Numbered from the stretch's first letter, positions 1 through 11,845 are shown. The stretch is DNA of 64,000 nt from Epiperipatus broadwayi (GCA_028023455.1 JAQFVV010012477.1:2877865-2941864), one strand, 5' to 3'. Notes: generated by a model from the sequence alone, not told the origin. Translations and numbers: made by a program.

Positions 1-163
1 GGTAGGTATTGTATGTTAGAAGTGCATTTTGAGCTAGTTATTATAGTACTTATCTTTAATAGTTATTGTTTAATAAATTGATTTCAGATTATTATATTTA
101 TCTATGGTTAGCCAGAGAGTGTTTAAGTTAAATTAGGTCAGATTTTTCATAAACAAGGGTACA
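1..163. mobile_element. Right end of a TGT...ACA element
   Basis: The segment ends in GGGTACA at 157-163, directly followed by (TA)n. The same terminus, GGGTACA then (TA)n, closes the element at 43688-50347. Weak similarity extends inward: both carry TTTGAGCTAGT followed by AT-rich sequence upstream of the end. The left part of this copy lies outside the window. No coding sequence is visible. Confidence 0.4.
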
Positions 164-175
164 ATATATATATAA
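164..175. repeat. (TA)n tract between two elements
   Basis: Short AT dinucleotide tract separating the GGGTACA end on its left from the 3' end of the Penelope-like element on its right. Similar tracts mark other element junctions in this window, at 20898-20913, 43676-43687 and 50348-50361. Confidence 0.8.
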
Positions 176-2545
176 TATTCACCATTATATGATGTAGATA
201 AATTATTTTATGGGTAAAACCATGTTATTTACATTACATACTGATATTTCAACAAACTAGCATCGGCCACTGTCAAGGTTACTTCTTGAAAGAAAAATTG
301 TTAGATCTCAAACAGTGACATGACTGAGTACAAGATGAAAAATGAGATTCAGCTTGAAGTAGTTTAGAATTCAGAATATGAGGCTTATCAAAATGTAAAT
401 TTCCCTTAGTTTTATCAACTATTAATTTAAAGTTAATATTAGAAGACAAGAGATAAAATAAGAGGTCTCAATATGGCTGGAATACATTGTGCTTCATCAG
501 CCATATTTAAACCAGTAAGTATCTTTAATATTTTAATTGACTCTCTCATGGTTCTTAAGTCATACCTTTCCAAATTAGCAAGTATTTTAACATTTTCAAA
601 AGCAGGTATGTGACCAATTTCTAAAAAAATGGGCAGTAAAAATGGGTGTGTTAATTTTCTGACTAAAAACATTTTCATATTACCTAACTCTGATATTTAC
701 AGCCTATTCAACTGACCTACATAGCTTATTGAACCCTGCAAACGTGGAATCTCATACACTTCCTAGTATTCCAAAAATACTCTGTCTTTAGGTTTATTTA
801 AAAAATCACTAATTTTCTTGTCAGTAGAAAAGATAGTCTTTATATTAAAACAAGAAAGTCTTCTACTGATTATATCAGTAACCCCTTTAATATAAAATAA
901 AACCACTCTATTATAAGATGAATTGTCAATTCTATCCTATTTTTTCTCTTTAGCATCAATGCTATGTAAAGCCTTACACATGATATTTCTATTATAATCA
1001 TTAGAAAATAGAATATTTTTGTACGTTCTATTTCTTGAGCAAGATGATCTTTATCAGATAAACTATAAACTCCAGACAAAAGATTTTTTGCTACAGAAAA
1101 TATCTGAACAGGGTGATGATGAGAATTAAAATTAAGATATCTGTTGGTATGAGTGGATTTTCTGTAAACTGATATTGATACGGTCTCATCACATTTTCTT
1201 GTCATTAAAACATCTAGAAAAGAAAGTGTTTTGTTATTTTACACTTCCATAGTAAATTCAATATTAGTATGCCAATTATTTATAAAAACAAAAAAAAAAA
1301 GAATTTAAGGCATCAATGTCATGAGGCTATATAATAAATGTATCATCCACATATCTTAGCCAAATAGGTTTCTTTGTAGCTGCTTTAATACTTGACTTTC
1401 AAAATTAACCATGAAGACATCAGAAATTACAGGAAACAGTAGAGATCCCATAGAAAGTCCTTTAACTTGTTTAAACTTTTGAGAATCATGAATAAATTTT
1501 CAAGGCAATGCTTCACTAATGAAATAATAAAATCAGGCAAATCATTGTAATGAGTTATTATAAATAATGCTTCTTCAACAGGAATATTAATAAACATAGA
1601 AGAAACATCAAAACTAACCAATAAATCAGTTCCAGTTAGTTTTAAGTTTTTAATTCTAGAAATAAAATGACTTGAAGTTTTAATTCTTTATGGAATCTTA
1701 TCTGTCAATGGTTTTAAGCACTGGACTAAATATTGAACCAAAGCATGTGTAGGAGAATCTATAGCACACACAATAGGTTGCAATGGAATCTCAGGTTTAT
1801 GAATTTTAGGCAAACCATAAAATTTAGGATATAAAGAAGAACATTCTCTTGGAGAAATTTTAATTTTCATATCTTCATCTAAACCAGAACGTTTGATTAG
1901 ACATTTGGTCTATTTTTCTTAATAAGTCAGAAGATCTCTAACAATCTTTTTGTAAGTGTAATCAGTTAATAAATCTAAAATTTTATTATTAGTTAATAAA
2001 TCTAAAATTTTATTATTATAATCTAAATGATTAAGTACAACAGTCGAATTACCTTTATCTGCTGGAATAACAACAATAGAATCATCTTTTTTTTAAATTT
2101 TGAAATGCAACAAATTCTCCTTTAAATAAATTACTTTTTGGTGGTTTAATATTTTTTAAGACATCACAAGCCTCAAATCTAATAAGATCAGCAGTGGGTA
2201 AGTCTATATTTTTTAAAAATGACTATATTGCATATAATATTTTCAACTGAAACATGTTTAGGAGCCAAAGCATAATTAAAGCATTCCCCCGACAGAGACA
2301 TTTCATTTAAAGAAAGTTGATGATTGGATAAATTTTTTACAACTTGTAAATTACAGTATTTTTAGTAAAATGTTGTTCCTTTTTAGTTATTAATAAAGTA
2401 AGTTTTTTTTTTTGTTTAAAAGTTTTAAATTCTGAATCTTTAATAAATTGAAAATAAACAATATTATCAAAAATAGACCAAACTACAGGGTGAATAATAT
2501 TGCCTAACGTTATAAGTTTCCTCAGTATAAAACAATCCATAAAAT
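176..2545 (-). pseudogene. Penelope-like retroelement, RT plus GIY-YIG, decayed (copy A)
   Basis: Reverse-strand Penelope-like element (PLE), a retrotransposon with reverse transcriptase and a GIY-YIG endonuclease. Reading from 2540 downward, an N-terminal region is followed by the conserved PLE block VVIPADKGNSTVV (about 2075-2035), then FYGLPKIHKPEIPLQPIV (about 1831-1775), SFDVSSMFINIPVEEAL (about 1620-1570), a KQVKGLSMGS block (about 1470-1440) and the catalytic RYVDD (YVDD codons at 1342-1353). SVYRKSTHTNRYLNF (about 1175-1130) follows. A degraded GIY-YIG core, VYEIP...SYVGQ, lies at about 750-700, and the C-terminal TMRESIKIL block at about 560-530. Several frameshifts and stops break the frame, so the copy is dead. 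Its 3' end abuts a (TA)n tract. Family assignment is firm; exact ends are approximate. Confidence 0.88.
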
Positions 2546-2654
2546 TTAATGGTTGTCATCTGATCGTTTGTGTCAGCCGCCAGAGGCGTGATTTCTAGCT
2601 AAATTTCTAAAAATATGCCATTTCCGCGGCCGCACCCAAGCCTTTAAGCATTCT

Positions 2655-2790
2655 TTCTAAAAGAAATCCTAGAAAGATTGTTAACTTGGAGTTAAGTCTA
2701 CTTTCTACGCTAAAAGGTAGAGTATTAACTCGGAAGTTAAGTCTCCTTTCTACAATAAAATCTAGAAAGAGTTTTAACTCGGCTTAGCAG
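2655..2790. repeat. About 50-bp imperfect tandem repeat
   Basis: About two and a half units with the recurring phrase AAGTCTMCTTTCTAC followed by TAAAA and TTAACTYGG. It sits just inside the left inverted arm, after a short GC-rich patch (CCGCGGCCGC at about 2625). Function unknown. Confidence 0.6.
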
Positions 2791-3390
2791 CTAATGGTGT
2801 GGCTTTTTCCAATGCTAAAAGCAGAGGAAAATGCCATAGTTGTTTGTGTCACACACTATATCATAATGCTGCGTTATGTATTTGATGTAACAATATCGTA
2901 CTAGGTGTTTATTTTGATCATGTCAAAATTATTTAAATTTTCATTGGTGCCTTGTTTTTTTTTAAGACCAATCGATGTACTGTTACATTTTATTAATTTT
3001 AACAGTATCGTGATTGTTCCTCATAAATTTGTATTTCTCCTAAATTTTCGATTAGGGTGGAATAGCGTAAAAATTTAAAAATCACGCTTTGAGTCACGTT
3101 TTAGCGAGAAATTTTCCGAGACAAAAAGTACGGCTTATTCCCACAACAGAAAACTTTAAAAGATGGGAATTGCCCGACACGGGCCAGCGCTGGAATATTT
3201 CTACAGCAGAAAAAAGAAAAAAACATCCTGCTGCTGAAAGAAAAGATTGGATTGTGCGGCAAATATATGCAGATTTGAGGTCCGAAAACATCTGCCGACG
3301 GAAAGGTTCACTTCATAAAGACAAGCTTGTTTGAGGGATTCTAAATGACCTTTGTCAAATGTCAAAAATAAAAGAAGTAACTTCAATTTT
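2791..3390. other. Spacer of the PLE complex, no gene seen
   Basis: Less AT-rich than its surroundings in places. An 81-codon open frame at 3089-3334 (+) is basic and resembles no family I recognise; overlapping frames exist on the other strand, so it is not called as a gene. Confidence 0.4.
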
Positions 3391-4560
3391 TATTTAAACG
3401 TACATCCCTTCTTCTCCCGATAATTGTTGGCATCGGCAATCAAACGGTCAAATAAAAGGAACGTCAATTATTCTTTAATCGTATAGAAAAAAACAAAAAA
3501 AAACCTCCCACTAATTGTCCTGGCCAATCAAATGTAAACCAATCGAAGTAAGACAGTAAATTATTAGTTAAACATAACCCAAATTACTATTCGAACGTAC
3601 ACCGAAAAAGACTCGCTCTTGTCAATCAAAATTAAAGAAACCTAGACTATTATTGTCCCATTGTCAAATCGAATATTATTTGGGAAAACCCAAATAATTT
3701 ATAAACGAAAAAAAAAAAAAGTCAAACCGATAAAAGTAACTTAAATTTTGATTTAAACATACACACAAACAAAACGCAAAACTCTTTCTCCCAATAATTG
3801 TTGTCACCAATCACCAAAAAACACCCACCCCTCTCACTAATTATTGTCAGCAATCAAATGTACACTACTACTAAAAGTAATGTAAACTACTATTCTTTAA
3901 ACGGTTACACCCCTTCTCCCAATAATTGTTGTCTACAATCGTACACACAAAAAAACACCCTTCCCAGTAATTAGTGTCGGGAATCAAATGTAAACCGATC
4001 AAAGTAAGACCGCAACTTATTATTTAAACGTAACCCAAATTACTATTTGAATCTACACCAAAAAAACACCCGCTCTTGTCAATAAAAATTAAACAAACAA
4101 CAACTATTATCGTCCCATTGTCAAAAATATTTATTTGTAGAACCAAAACCATAATTTATAAATGAAAGGAAGTCCAATCGGTCGTCCATCAAATGTAAAC
4201 TGATAAAAGTAAAGGTTTTAAATTTTATTTAAACATAAACACACGCGCGAAAAAAAAAAAACAACACTTCTCCCAATAATTGTTTTCAGCAATCAATGTA
4301 AACCTATCAAAGTAACGTAAATTATTATTTAAAGATCCATCATAAAACCCCGTTCTCTCTTGAATTTTGTCAATCCAATTTTACAAAAACAGTAATATTA
4401 TTTTTTTTTAAAAAAAACACAAATTACTATTTGAACACACACCAAAAAAGACCCTTTGGTAAAAAAAAAAAAACTATTATTATCCCATCGTCAAAAATAT
4501 TATTTGGGAAAAATAATTCAGAAACGAAAAAAAGTAAACTTTGTAAACAAACCAAAAAAA
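3390..4560. repeat. Degenerate 370-450-bp tandem repeat in the PLE spacer
   Basis: The phrases TCCCAATAATTGTT, GTCGGCAATCAAATGTAAACC, AAAGTAAGAC and TATTATTGTCCCATTGTCAA recur in a fixed order. The CCCATTGTCAA-type phrase is near 3655, 4110 and 4480, giving units of roughly 370-450 bp in about three copies. Runs of A interrupt each unit. This looks like a satellite-like expansion of the element's untranslated region. Confidence 0.65.
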
Positions 4561-4596
4561 AAAGTCAATATTAATAGAGAATCGCTATCCCAGGAA

Positions 4597-5487
4597 CTAT
4601 ATATTAATGTGTTTTTCAGTTAGAAATCGCGCCTCTGGCGGCTGACACGAAGGATCAGATGACAACCAATTTAACTTCCTCCTTGTATCTTGAACAAAAG
4701 AAATCAAAATCTTCTTATTCATCACCTGTAGACTGTTCCTTATTTTAAAGGAGTTTGAATGAAACTTTAATCTGAAGCATTTTGCAATTACTTCATTATC
4801 TCTACAACGAATTAGAAATGTAAGATCGCACAACAACTTTTCTTTCTTCATGCAAGATTTTTCAAAAGCTCTTAAATGATAAAACATTGTCTCTTCATAA
4901 AAAACAATATTATGTTTAATGTTTTCATGGTTATGTGATGTAGATAAATTACTTTTTGGGTAAAACCATGTGTTATTTTCCATTACATACAGATATTTTG
5001 ATGAACTAGCTTGAAGTAGTTTAGCATTCAGAATATGAGGCTTATCAAAATGTAAATTTCTCTTAGTTTTACCATCAATTAATTTAAAGTTAATATTAGA
5101 AGACAAAGATAAAATAAAAGGTTTCCACATTACTGGAATACATTGTGCTTCATCAGCCCTATTTAAAACAATAGGTCTCTTTAATATTTCAATTGACTCT
5201 CTCATGGTTCTTAAATCATAACTTTCTAAATTAGCATGTATTTTCACATTGTCAAAATCAAGTATGTGACCAATTTCTAAAAAATGGGAAGTAAAGCAGA
5301 TGTGCTAATTTTCTGACTAAAAACAATTTTATGTTTTCTAACTCTGACATTTATTCATCTATTAGACTGGCCTACATAGCTTCTTGAACATTGGAAACAT
5401 GGAATCTCATAATCCTCCTGGTGTTCGAAAAATATTCTGTCTTTGGGTTTATGGAAAAAATCACCAATTTTTTTGCCAGTAGAAAAA
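4597..5487 (-). pseudogene. 5'-truncated Penelope-like element, GIY-YIG end (copy B)
   Basis: Reverse-strand partial PLE lying upstream, in transcription sense, of copy A. From 5470 downward it encodes KPKDRIFFEH, then a GIY-YIG core DYEIPCFQCSRSYVGQ (about 5425-5375), which is better preserved than in copy A. After a break, an open frame of 216 codons (5247-4597) begins with YDLRTMRESIEILKRP. DNA identity with copy A is high over 4920-5480. Relative to copies A and C it lacks about 92 bp inside the C-terminal region, deleted between two GCT triplets. The RT domain is absent, so it is the usual truncated partner of a head-to-tail PLE pair. Confidence 0.85.
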
Positions 5488-5735
5488 AGTCTAACTTTAA
5501 ATTAATAGGTGGTAAAACTAAGGGAAATTTACATTTTGGTAAGCCTCATATTCTGAATGCTAAACTACTTTAAGCTGAATCTCATTTTTCATCTCACACT
5601 CAGTTATGTTACTTTTTGACATCTAATGATTTTTCTTTCAATAGTTAACCTTAACAATGGAGGATGCTAGTTCATCGAAATATCGGTATGTAATGGAAAA
5701 TAATACTCGGTTTCACCCCAAAAATAATTTATATA
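5488..5735 (+). mobile_element. Inverted PLE tail fragment (copy C)
   Basis: Direct-strand piece matching the C-terminal and 3' part of copies A and B. It starts abruptly at about 5488 in sequence corresponding to NFKLIGGKTKGNLHF and runs into (TA)n at about 5731. It contains the 92-bp stretch missing from copy B. It is fused head-to-head with copy B, so the locus ends in an inverted duplication of the element's own tail. Confidence 0.8.
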
Positions 5736-5771
5736 TATATATTAAGTGTAATAATGTTGGATTTATAAGTA

Positions 5772-5884
5772 ATCATTAATAACCTGTCAACCCTTAGATA
5801 ATCCCAATATCAATAACAACAGTTTGAAATGCTTGATTGTTATTGATATTAGGATTGTCTAAGTGTTGACTGGTGTTTAATGAT
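5772..5884. mobile_element. 113-bp fold-back (MITE-like) element
   Basis: Arms of 48 bp (5772-5819 and 5837-5884) are inverted copies with a few mismatches. Both carry the phrase ATATCAATAACAA or its complement, and the loop is 17 nt. It is followed by (TA)n and (CA)n. No coding potential; a miniature inverted-repeat element is the simplest reading. Confidence 0.65.
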
Positions 5885-6732
5885 ATATATATATATATAT
5901 ATACACACACAACAAGAGTGGGTAGACTATGAAAATATGGCAATAAAACTTCATTTATTTGCTAAGTTAGGCTGTGACTATTTGTTAGCTTTATTCAAGC
6001 AAAACTACAATAAACATAGAAAACCCACATGGGTATAGGCTATAAATCGACCATTCCATTATCAAAAAGAAAAATTGCATTGACTATGCCATTGCATTAA
6101 ATTCTTGCTAAGAGAAATACTGTTGGATGTAATATTAATAACATTTTGAAATTAATTATATGACACATTTCTTTATTTTTACATGTTTTATAATTACTTT
6201 CCAGACAAATAATTTTAGTGATAACAGATTTAAACTAATTACCAGATTTTGTCTCATTACCATCATACAGCTACTTATGTGCACTATTATTTTAAGATCT
6301 ATTATATATGAGCATGTTGAATAATTTTACATTTTAAATGTGCTTATATCTCTCCACAAAATATAGCATTACAAAATTGTCAGTCAAGGGTGTAGAACAA
6401 TTGAGTTTTATTTTTCATTTTAACCTTCGCCTTCGAATTGTTAATTAATATATTTCAAAGTTTTTACTGTGCATGGGAGGCATACCCCCTTCCCTGCACT
6501 TAATACATTGATACATTATATTTTGAATACAAACAAACTCTTGTTTATATGTTGTATAATTATGATATAAGAACTTTAATTCCTAACAACAAAGTAAATA
6601 TTCTGATTTTTTATTTAATCTAAAAACTCATGGAAAAAAAATTTCTTTTCAAACTATTCAAAACTAATATTACTCTTAGTTTACTGTGTAGTTTCCGTAG
6701 TTTCTCCAGAACTAATCGTTATATATATATAT
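5885..6732. other. AT-rich sequence, nothing recognised
   Basis: Starts with a (TA)n-(CA)n microsatellite at 5886-5910. The remainder shows no open frame of note, no motif and no repeat shared with the rest of the window. Confidence 0.5.
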
Positions 6733-7759
6733 GATAATAAAAACAAGTTATAAATTCCATATCTTGCCTTTAAGCTTGCATTTTGTGATCACTAGATGGA
6801 GCTTACCAATAGCCCCTAACAAGCTTTCTTGAAATAAATGCTGAAAGAGATAGAATTCAAAATCTCTATCGTTGTCACCCACCTCCAGACTAGCTGATGT
6901 CGAGCTTATTGGCTCATGTTAGTGAAGGATTGGGAGACTAGAAACTAGATCTAAATACCAACTCTAAAGTCAGCACTTATCAAACACATTTTTATCAGTT
7001 TGAAAGAATGAATTTATTAGACACGTAATGTCTTCAAACCCAGCTTAACAAACTAGATAGCTATATGGGTCTGAAATCAGTTCAGTTTCACCATATAGTA
7101 AAAGCCTCTGCAATATATAGCATTGCAAAAACTTTCAAAGGTACATTTATGATAATCAAAACAAGTTATAAATTTTATAACTTGCCTTTAAGCTTGCATT
7201 TTATGATCACTAGATGGACCTTTACCAATAACTCCTAACAAGCTTTGTTTACATAAATGCCAAAAGAGATAGAATTCAAAATCTTTATCGTTGTCACCTA
7301 CCTCCAGATCAGCTGGTTTCGAGCTTATTGGCTCATGTCAGTGAAGGGTTAGGAGACTAGAAACTCGATCTAAATACCAATTCTAAAGTCAGCACTTATC
7401 AAATGTGTTTCTATCAGTTTGAAAGCATGAATTGATCAGACACTAATGTCTTCAAACCCAGCTTAATAAACTAGTTTGTTAAGCTATCTAGTTAGTTAAG
7501 CTGGGTTTGAAGACATTATGTGTCTAATAAATTCATGCTTTCAAACTGATAGAAACATGTTTGATAAGTGCTGACTTTAGAGTTGGTATTTAGATATAGT
7601 TTCTAGTCTCCCAACCCTTCACTGATGTGAGCCAATAAGTTTGAAACCAGCTGATCTGGAGGTGGGTGACAACGATAGAGATTTTGAATTCTATCTCTTT
7701 CGGCATTTATGTAAACAAAACTTGTTAGGGCTATTGGTAAAGCTCCATCTAGTGATCAT
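6733..7759. repeat. Three copies of a 300-bp unit, third inverted
   Basis: Copy 1 (about 6733-7060) and copy 2 (about 7150-7470) are direct repeats. Copy 3 (about 7495-7759) is inverted and forms a large hairpin with copy 2 around a 27-nt loop at about 7468-7494. Diagnostic phrases are GATCACTAGATGG, AGATAGAATTCAAAATCT, ATCGTTGTCACC and TTCAAACCCAGCTTAA. Copy 3 ends against (TA)n. A 69-codon open frame in copy 3 is incidental. The arrangement resembles fold-back transposons with repeated arms. Confidence 0.75.
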
Positions 7760-7777
7760 ATATATATATATATATAA

Positions 7778-7995
7778 CATGATAACATCCATGACTTATA
7801 TAAATCATAGAATTTACAATCTGTTGTCAATGCAAGATCTAACATCTTAATATATATAAAGAATATACATATTATATGATAACATCCATGACTTAGGTAA
7901 ATCATAGATTTTTATTATCTGTTGTCAAAGCAACCTTTTTTATCTTTTACCATGGCCTAAAATCTTAATATATACAAAGAATACTATCAAAGCAT
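7778..7995. repeat. About 100-bp tandem duplication
   Basis: The phrase ATGATAACATCCATGACTTA begins both copies (7779 and 7877). Each ends in a related TCTTAATATATA...AAGAATA stretch. The second copy carries a short extra segment. No coding content. Confidence 0.65.
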
Positions 7996-9123
7996 TGTGA
8001 CAAATTAACCTTTAATCTAGTAGAAGTTTAAATTACTTCATTAAACATGCAAATATAACATAATTTGAAAATAGATTAACAAATAATATTTTTTACAATT
8101 TTCAAAACTCACTTCTATTAATTCAGCTTAATATTTAAAAAGACAATTTTAGGTAGTACATTCCATAAAGAGATTTGATACAAAATAAATAAAAATTTTA
8201 AAAAACATAAATGAATTTATATCTCATAATAAACAACTTTTAAAATATAACCTGTTTTCATGCATTAAAAGTAGCACTTGAAATTATTCTGTATTGACAT
8301 TTACCATGGAAATAATTATTCTTAAATGAAAATAAAATATTTAGCATTAAGATCATCTATTTAAAAATATTTTAGTTTAAAGCCTTTGATAAAAAGAAAT
8401 CAACAATAGTTCCTACACGATAGTTTTATAAGACTAGTTTGTGATTATTGGTTGGTCTAGGATTTGAATATAATGTTGTGATCTGATATGCACTGACTAC
8501 TTAAACTTCTAATAAACAGTTGCAAAAATAATGTAAATAGAATTGATTCCTTTTCTAAATTTCATTGATCATAGTACACAGAGAAAGATTGGTAAACATT
8601 ATCTTTAGCAATCTGAAACATAGTATTTTGATGGAATAATTTCAAACCACAAAACATAATTCTCAGAAATATATATAATAAATTCCACGAAAATGGTGTC
8701 ACTATTGCAGAGTCCTGAATAAAAATTCTTGCAGGTAGGATGAACATAAAGCATTGCTAATACCAAATTACCATTTTAGCAACATAATCTGCATTGCCAT
8801 CTAATACCATCTGTACCTTTAGCACATCTCACAAGTGAACACTGATCATCACAATGCTAACATAGGACATTGTTCTTTAGCAGCTGCCTCCTCACTAACC
8901 ACCTCATTGCCAATTCCAGAGTTTGAAGCTCCTTCATCAACTGCTATGAATGCAAGATTCTGCAAGATCATCCAGAAGATCCAACATTTCATTTATTGGC
9001 ATGATAAGTGTTTCATGACTTATGCCTGCCATAGACTTATTGTAGTTAGTTGTGAAGTAATGTGATTATCACACGAGTTCTCTGAATGGATTTCAAATAT
9101 CAGATAGCATTGGTACAATTATT
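7996..9123. other. Unassigned AT-rich sequence
   Basis: No gene, repeat family or RNA is recognised. A 76-codon frame at 8835-9065 (+) and a 61-codon frame at 8562-8747 (-) have no recognisable motif and are not supported as genes. Confidence 0.45.
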
Positions 9124-9222
9124 TTGTCAAATAGCAAGTTTACAACTACAGATATTGTCAAAAAATCAAGTTTAGGACTACAGATATTGTCAAAGTACCA
9201 ACTTTACAACTACAGAAAAAAA
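9124..9222. repeat. 35-bp minisatellite, about three units
   Basis: Units are built on TTGTCAAA, then CAAGTTTA or CAACTTTA, then ACTACAGATA, repeated about every 33-35 bp. Short and imperfect. Confidence 0.65.
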
Positions 9223-11354
9223 GTAACAATATTCGAAAAAAATGTTATATATAGAGCTCGCAAAACAATTATTCCGCCAGAGCGCATATGTTTCGGCCTA
9301 CTAAATATTCTTAGCAAAAAAGTAAGAATATAATTGTAAAATGTGTAAACTCTATGAATTGAAATAATTTTTAAATATTTAATTAAAAATTTTGCTGATG
9401 AATTAGTTATAATATCCACAATTAAAATAATTAATGTTGCTCGATCATAAAGTGGATTTTTATCGTAGAAAAATATAAAATATAATAAGAAATTAGATAA
9501 ATAATTGGATGTAGTTCTTAATACTTTATAATGAATTGTTTTTCTTTTCTATATATTATGTGCTTAATAAAGTTTTACTGCATTTTTTATTTTTTGCATG
9601 ACTAAAATCTATCGTGATATTGCGTAAATAATATATTATTTATACAAATATATAATAAAAAGAAATACCAATAAATCAATAGAAAGATGTACAGATGGAC
9701 AAAATGATAAACAAATCAACATATAGATAAATAGTTAGATAACTGAAATACATACAGTGAGAGAAACAGAGAGAAAGACAGATAAATAAAATTACAGTTT
9801 ACTATCATTTTCCATCTGTATTGATCAACTACAGGAAGATCATATTTCCAAGTTTAATTTACTTTATCTAATTATTATCATCTCCTCTTGACAACCCATA
9901 AGCAAACTAATTTATTTCACCTAATTAACATGTTTTTTCAGCCATCCATCAAATAAACTTTTTTTTAGAAATATTGTAACTCTAGCCTATTTTAGATTCT
10001 TAATTATTTCAAGATGGAAGTTATACCTGTATTCTTCTTTCATCCATGTATTTTGTTGTAAATATCTTCTTGTTTTTCATGACACATATATCTCTCCATA
10101 AATTGTTGAGTAGTCTGAAGTTTTTTAATTTCTTTTTTATTAAGGATCCAAATCTCACTTTCAAGAGTTACAATTAGTAAAACACTTTATTAAAAATATC
10201 CTTCTCAAAAACATAGGCATATATCCTTTTAATATTATATTATTTCCAGCAAAGACATTCCATCCATGTTTAATTCTATTAATAATTTCTTCTAGTATGT
10301 TTAGATCTGTTTAGATGTTCTGGCAAAGATATTTGTAGTGGGTAACTTCTAATTCATAATTATTAATCATTATTTTTATTTTTGTAACTAAATCCATTGA
10401 ACATTATTTTTATATTTTTAACATTAATATTTAATCCTAGAGAATGACGTTTATGATAAGAAAAATATAGACTACTTAAATATTTTTTATTTAATTTTGT
10501 TCTCTTTGTTTTTTACTTTAACCCCAAAATACTTTTTGTAATGTTTACTGTAAAAAGGTGTTGCCTTTGTGCAATCTTCTCAAACATTTTAGTACCTCCA
10601 TATATTGTGAGAAATATTTTTTTTAGAATATGATAATATTCTAATTTTACAACTGAATGAGTCTATGCTTTAATCTACAAATCCAAAGCATAATAGCAAA
10701 TCATATCCATTGGTCTTTTCTATAACTTATCAAAATACATAGATGTCATCCATTGTGCTAACCAAATATAACTTCAGCTCATTCTTCTACTTGTATAAAA
10801 CCCAAATTCCATTGTATCTAAATTATAATTAATTCGGTAAAGACTTTATATAAAACTTTTTGAAGATTGATAGATCTGTAAAGTCAATATCTTATTTCAT
10901 TGCACTCTTTTATTTGCCTGTACATATTTATAATTCAGATATGTTGCATATAACACTAACAACATTTTTTTTGTATTTCTTCACCTTATTCATTTAAGAT
11001 ATAAATTATAATTCCATTATTGCATGAAGCTTTTTGTTTTTCATAGGCTTAATTGAAAGTTTCCATTTTTATTTAAAATGATTGGCATTTTAGATATAGT
11101 AACTGTAGAAGATACTTTGTTTTTTTTTTACTCTTTATAATTATATAATTCTCTATAGAATTCTTTTACCTATTTTCTGATATCATTTCTTTTTTTAGTA
11201 TTTGTTTCCATCTTTTTTTCCATTGGAGAAATGATTTTCTGCCATTATCTACATATTTTTCATCTTTGCTTTCGTTACTTTCTTTGACTATTTTTATACA
11301 ATTTTGCAAAAATTCCAGATAGTAAATTCTTTTTAATAGGTATTTAAAAATGTT
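9223..11354. other. Unassigned AT-rich sequence
   Basis: Only simple-sequence drift (a GATA/GACA-rich stretch at 9690-9790) and chance open frames are seen. Nothing in either strand matches a family I can name. Confidence 0.45.
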
Positions 11355-11370
11355 CATATTTCCTTTTTTT

Positions 11371-11473
11371 TTTCATATGTCATAGCATCTGCCGGGACGC
11401 GAACCCACACCCGTCTGCAACCAACTACTTGCTTGCATGGCGGCTGCGATACCTCTCGGCTAACAACGCAAGA
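11371..11473 (-). mobile_element. Minimal tRNA-derived SINE with 16-bp target duplication
   Basis: On the reverse strand there is a pol III A-box-like TAGCCGAGAGG (about 11462-11452) and a B-box-like GGTTCGCGTCCC (about 11404-11393), about 50 nt apart, as in a tRNA gene. A short TATGACATATG and a run of A follow. The 16-bp sequence CATATTTCCTTTTTTT (+ strand) occurs at 11355-11370 and again at 11474-11489, a perfect target-site duplication. The insert is only about 103 bp, essentially a retroposed tRNA-like unit. Acceptor and T-stem pairing is imperfect, so it is not called as a working tRNA gene. Its GC content is far above the surroundings. Confidence 0.82.
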
Positions 11474-11845
11474 CATATTTCCTTTTTTTATTGCTTGTTT
11501 TGTCCAAATATCAATTATTTTCTTGCAGTTCTTAATGGATGTCAATTATCTTTTTATTTATTTCATTAAAGTTTCGCCACTTTCAATATCTATTAATATT
11601 TTAATACAGTTTGCAAATCCTAAATAAAATCTGATGATTAGGAATATCAATTGTTAATACTGTTTTTTAAATATTTTTATAATCTGGTTTCACATAAACA
11701 CGTATCTTACATATAATTAATTATTGATCGTTGTATATATATATATATATATATTGGACTGTTTCCATATCTAATATGAAATCATGAATATCTTTAAATA
11801 TAATTTTAAACTTTATTTAAATTTTCCAATTACATAGAGGTTGTT

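Larger units (their letters stand above)
2548..4670. repeat. 53-bp inverted arms bounding a 2-kb PLE spacer
   Basis: The arms are 2548-2600 and 4618-4670, inverted relative to each other with about five mismatches; both contain GTCAGCCGCCAGAGGCG. They bracket about 2.0 kb of non-coding repeats lying between the N-terminus of PLE copy A and the C-terminus of copy B. Head-to-tail PLE copies with such inverted pieces correspond to the pseudo-LTR arrangement known for this class. A separate nested element with these terminal repeats is the alternative. Confidence 0.75.

Noticed and set aside
3089-3334. Basic 81-codon frame in the PLE spacer
   Set aside because: Overlapped by reverse frames, lies in repeat-rich spacer, and matches no family I recognise.
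9690-9790. GATA/GACA-rich stretch as a microsatellite
   Set aside because: Units are too irregular to call a repeat array.
11371-11473. A genuine tRNA gene
   Set aside because: A and B boxes are present, but acceptor and T-stem pairing is poor, and a poly(A) run with exact target duplication shows a retroposed SINE.
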